From an uncultured Bacilli bacterium (lineage in GTDB: Bacteria > Bacillota_I > Bacilli_A > RF39 > UBA660): DNA of 7,476 nucleotides. Under the pieces are notes generated by a model. That model worked only from the letters and a program-made list of their open reading frames with translations, was not told the origin of the DNA and did not search any database. Position 1 is the stretch's first letter. Every line of letters begins with the position of its first letter. The DNA lies in assembly GCA_944331815.1 (NCBI GenBank), contig CALVIQ010000096.1, positions 1 to 7,476 of the forward strand, read 5' to 3'. The position numbers and the translations under genes are program-made. This document shows positions 5,850 through 7,476 of this stretch, one piece after another.

Positions 5850-6282
5850 GTTTTAGGATACTGTAAAATTTGAATAATATAAAACAGAAAACGTTACTTT
5901 AGTTGATGAAAGCGTGTTTTAGGATACTGTAAAATTTGAATAATATAAAACAACTGGTTATGACTATGGGCTAAAATTTGCGTTTTAGGATACTGTAAAA
6001 TTTGAATAATATAAAACTGGCTTTAGCCAAATCAACTTTATTTTCGTGTTTTAGGATACTGTAAAATTTGAATAATATAAAACTGATACTTTAATGGATT
6101 GTGATGGAGAATATGTTTTAGGATACTGTAAAATTTGAATAATATAAAACCATAACTTTATCTCCTTCACCATTAGGTAAGTTTTAGGATACTGTAAAAT
6201 TTGAATAATATAAAACATCTACTACTTCTCTTACATAGAAATTATCGTTTTAGGATACTGTAAAATTTGAATAATATAAAAC
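5850..6282 (+). CRISPR. CRISPR array: 7 identical 36-base repeats, 6 spacers
   Basis: The repeat begins GTTTTAGGATACTG and ends GAATAATATAAAAC, with short GTTTTA/TAAAAC inverted ends. Copies start at 5850, 5916, 5982, 6048, 6115, 6181 and 6247, all identical, including the last. Spacers are 5886-5915, 5952-5981, 6018-6047, 6084-6114, 6151-6180 and 6217-6246: 30 bases each, except 31 for the fourth. No two spacers are alike and I see no match to the rest of the window. The first repeat lies next to the leader promoter. In crRNA the 3' part pairs with the tracr anti-repeats. The lack of a degenerate terminal repeat suggests a young or recently trimmed array. Confidence 0.99.
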
Positions 6283-6295
6283 TACTATATATAAT
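6267..6295 (+). promoter_or_regulatory. Putative promoter with -35 in the last CRISPR repeat
   Basis: TTGAAT (6267-6272), inside repeat 7, lies 17 bases before a perfect TATAAT (6290-6295) just past the array. A second candidate, TGGTATAAA (6301-6309), is an extended -10 without a -35. Either could drive the small ORF at 6350. I see no hairpin terminator for the array transcript, so this ORF may also be reached by read-through. Confidence 0.4.
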
Positions 6296-6349
6296 ATTTT
6301 TGGTATAAATACATATATTAATATATTATTAAAAGGTGGTAGATGATAA

Positions 6350-6564
6350 ATGAACGAAATAATAATGAATACAAATACAATTGATGATTTGCTAGAAATA
6401 GAATCAAAAATAATCGAACAATATAGAAATGATTTTTATAATCAATTATTAAAAGATGAAGAAATAAAAAAAACATATGTAAAATTTTTAAAATTGATGA
6501 AAATGTTATACAAAATGTGCTTATGATAAACGGTCATCCACCATTAGATTATTTTGAAGAATAA
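6350..6564 (+). pseudogene. Small unrecognised gene with an apparent frameshift
   Basis: An ATG at 6350, 10 bases after a good ribosome site (AAGGTGG, 6333-6339), opens a 58-codon frame ending at TGA 6524-6526: MNEIIMNTNTIDDLLEIESK and onward through KKTYVKF. After the run of five T at 6485-6489 the protein-like signal moves to another frame, KIDENVIQNV..MINGHPPLDYFEE, ending TAA 6562-6564. Adding one T to that run would join the two parts into about 71 residues reading KKTYVKFFKIDENVIQNV. A one-base deletion in a homopolymer, a read error or programmed slippage are all possible. The protein is small, acidic and soluble-looking; I recognise no family. It lies between the array and the right flanking repeat. 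Confidence 0.5.
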
Positions 6565-6584
6565 TTGTTATATATTTTGTAACA

Positions 6585-6645
6585 GTTGTCAAATTTAATG
6601 TAAAAATATATATAAATTTGAAAAGAATATTGAATATATTCTTTT
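6585..6645 (+). repeat. Right copy of the imperfect direct repeat flanking the CRISPR-Cas block
   Basis: This is the partner of 216-275: both start GTTGT and share AAATTTA, ATGTAAAAA, ATATAAATT and AAAAGAATAT followed by TGAATATATT, in the same order and almost the same spacing. It contains a better version of the hairpin. The two copies enclose about 6.3 kb holding all cas genes, the tracrRNA and the array. Confidence 0.55.
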
Positions 6646-6649
6646 TTTT
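6621..6649 (+). terminator. Intrinsic terminator after the small ORF
   Basis: AAAAGAATAT (6621-6630) and ATATTCTTTT (6636-6645) form a perfect ten-pair stem with a five-base TGAAT loop, followed by four more T (6646-6649). The A tract on the other side means it could also work on the opposite strand, but no gene ends there from that direction. Confidence 0.75.
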
Positions 6650-6657
6650 GATATACT
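6630..6657 (+). promoter_or_regulatory. Possible promoter of the DUF3298 gene
   Basis: TATACT (6652-6657) preceded by TGA (6649-6651) is an extended -10. TTGAAT (6630-6635), in the terminator loop, lies 16 bases upstream as a weak -35. A start near 6664 would give a leader of about 47 bases before the ATG at 6711. The overlap with the terminator hairpin is unusual but workable in DNA. Confidence 0.4.
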
Positions 6658-6710
6658 AGGAAATAGTATTATTTAAAAAGACATATTATTAAGTAGTTTG
6701 GAGGTATTGT

Positions 6711-7476
6711 ATGAAAAGACATTTAAATAGAAGAGGAAAAATATTAGTTTTAAGTTTGAGTTTAATTATTTTAATAAGTGGTATATTTGTAATAAAGGGA
6801 TTAAATAAAAAGGAAGAATTACATATATTGGAAAGTACAGATAATTATGATTTAAAAATTGATTATCCTGATGTAGAAAATAAAGAAATAAAGAAAAAAA
6901 TTGATGAATATGTAAAAGAACAAAAGGATAATTTTCTTAATAATGTTAAAGCTGTAGAGAATATTGAACAACCTAAGTATGATTTTAATTTGAGTGTTAA
7001 TGTAAATGATTATAAAGATATTACTCATGTTTATATGTTAACATTTGCCTATACTGGAGGAGCACATTATACTAGAGATGATACAAGCTTATATTATGAC
7101 AACAAAACAAAAGAATTTGTTGATTTAAAATATTTCTTTAAAGATGACGAAACATTTAAAAAATTATCTAGTATCGCTTATTATTATGTTTTAAAATTAG
7201 AAGATAAAACATTTGATGAATTATGGGTTAAAAGAGGAACTGATCCAACAATAGATAATTATAGACATTTTAATTTTAAAGATGAAGGTTTAGAAATATT
7301 ATTCCCACCTTATCAAATTGCTTCATGGGCAGATGGAGAAATAAAAATTACTATACCTTATGAAGAAATAAACGATTTATTAAAAGAAGAATATAGAAAT
7401 ACAAGTAAAGAAGAAGAAGTTGTAAGTATCATTCCTGAAGTAAGAGATTTAACTAAATATCAAGATAAAAAATTAA
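6711..7476 (+). CDS. Membrane-anchored DUF3298 protein, probably PdaC-like deacetylase (3' truncated)
   Basis: The frame is open to the window end (255 complete codons). GGAGG at 6700-6704, six bases before the ATG, fixes the start. The N-terminus MKRHLNRRGK is basic and is followed by one hydrophobic segment at about 11-29, an uncleaved anchor with the rest outside. Residues 45-120 resemble the DUF4163-type domain (DYPDVENKEIKKKIDEYV, then FAYTGGAHY). Residues 120-225 match DUF3298 (FKDEGLEILFPPYQIASWADG, ITIPYEEINDLL). This pair occurs in RsiV-type anti-sigma factors and lysozyme sensors, and in PdaC peptidoglycan deacetylases. RsiV has its cytoplasmic part before the membrane segment, and only about 10 residues precede it here. 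The last residues, VRDLTKYQDKKL, look like the lead-in to a NodB domain (KKLIALTFDDGP in PdaC), so I favour a cell-wall polysaccharide deacetylase. It is not part of the CRISPR system. Confidence 0.75.
   Translation, partial: MKRHLNRRGKILVLSLSLIILISGIFVIKGLNKKEELHILESTDNYDLKIDYPDVENKEIKKKIDEYVKEQKDNFLNNVKAVENIEQPKYDFNLSVNVNDYKDITHVYMLTFAYTGGAHYTRDDTSLYYDNKTKEFVDLKYFFKDDETFKKLSSIAYYYVLKLEDKTFDELWVKRGTDPTIDNYRHFNFKDEGLEILFPPYQIASWADGEIKITIPYEEINDLLKEEYRNTSKEEEVVSIIPEVRDLTKYQDKKL

Noticed and set aside
3..6564. Homology between the upstream partial protein and the small ORF after the array
   Set aside because: Both end before similar terminators and share a KDE-containing basic stretch, but I cannot align them beyond a few residues.
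1..7476. Mycoplasma genetic code (TGA as Trp)
   Set aside because: cas9 ends at TGA at the expected protein end, cas1 ends at a TGA overlapping cas2, and tryptophans in all genes are TGG.

Overview
The window is a complete, compact type II-A CRISPR-Cas locus from a very AT-rich bacterium. TGA serves as a stop (ends of cas9 and cas1) and every tryptophan I see is TGG, so the standard code fits better than the Mycoplasma code. Base composition, strong Shine-Dalgarno sites on some genes, a SaCas9-like effector and a neighbouring PdaC/RsiV-type envelope gene point to a low-GC Bacillota lineage, probably a host-associated uncultured Bacilli/Erysipelotrichia/RF39-type organism. The taxonomy is inference.

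Layout, all on the + strand: (1) 3-215, the 3' end of an unrecognised gene with a weak hairpin terminator; (2) a promoter region and cas9 (356-3559, 1067 aa); (3) a tracrRNA gene between cas9 and cas1, with a consensus-like promoter whose -35 covers the cas9 stop codon, two tandem anti-repeats and a strong intrinsic terminator (3556-3739); (4) cas1, cas2 and a large csn2, chained by 4- and 14-base overlaps (3746-5824); (5) a promoter inside the 3' end of csn2 that fires into a CRISPR array of seven identical 36-base repeats and six spacers (5850-6282); (6) a small frameshifted ORF (6350-6564) and terminator; (7) the start of a membrane-anchored DUF3298 protein, probably a PdaC-like deacetylase cut off by the window end (6711-7476).

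How it works together (family knowledge): crRNA precursor from the array pairs with tracrRNA, is matured by RNase III and loads Cas9, which cuts matching DNA. Cas1, Cas2 and Csn2, with Cas9, add new spacers next to the leader.

The unusual parts are in the RNA and regulatory architecture. The tracrRNA has a second full anti-repeat 59 bases after the first. A pseudo-repeat directly upstream can fold onto the first anti-repeat, recalling the natural single-guide (tracr-L) design. The tracr terminator lies 7 bases before a cas1 start that has no ribosome site. The leader is almost absent. A roughly 60-base imperfect direct repeat brackets the whole CRISPR-Cas block, and the Cas9 HNH domain carries a four-cysteine zinc-knuckle pattern.
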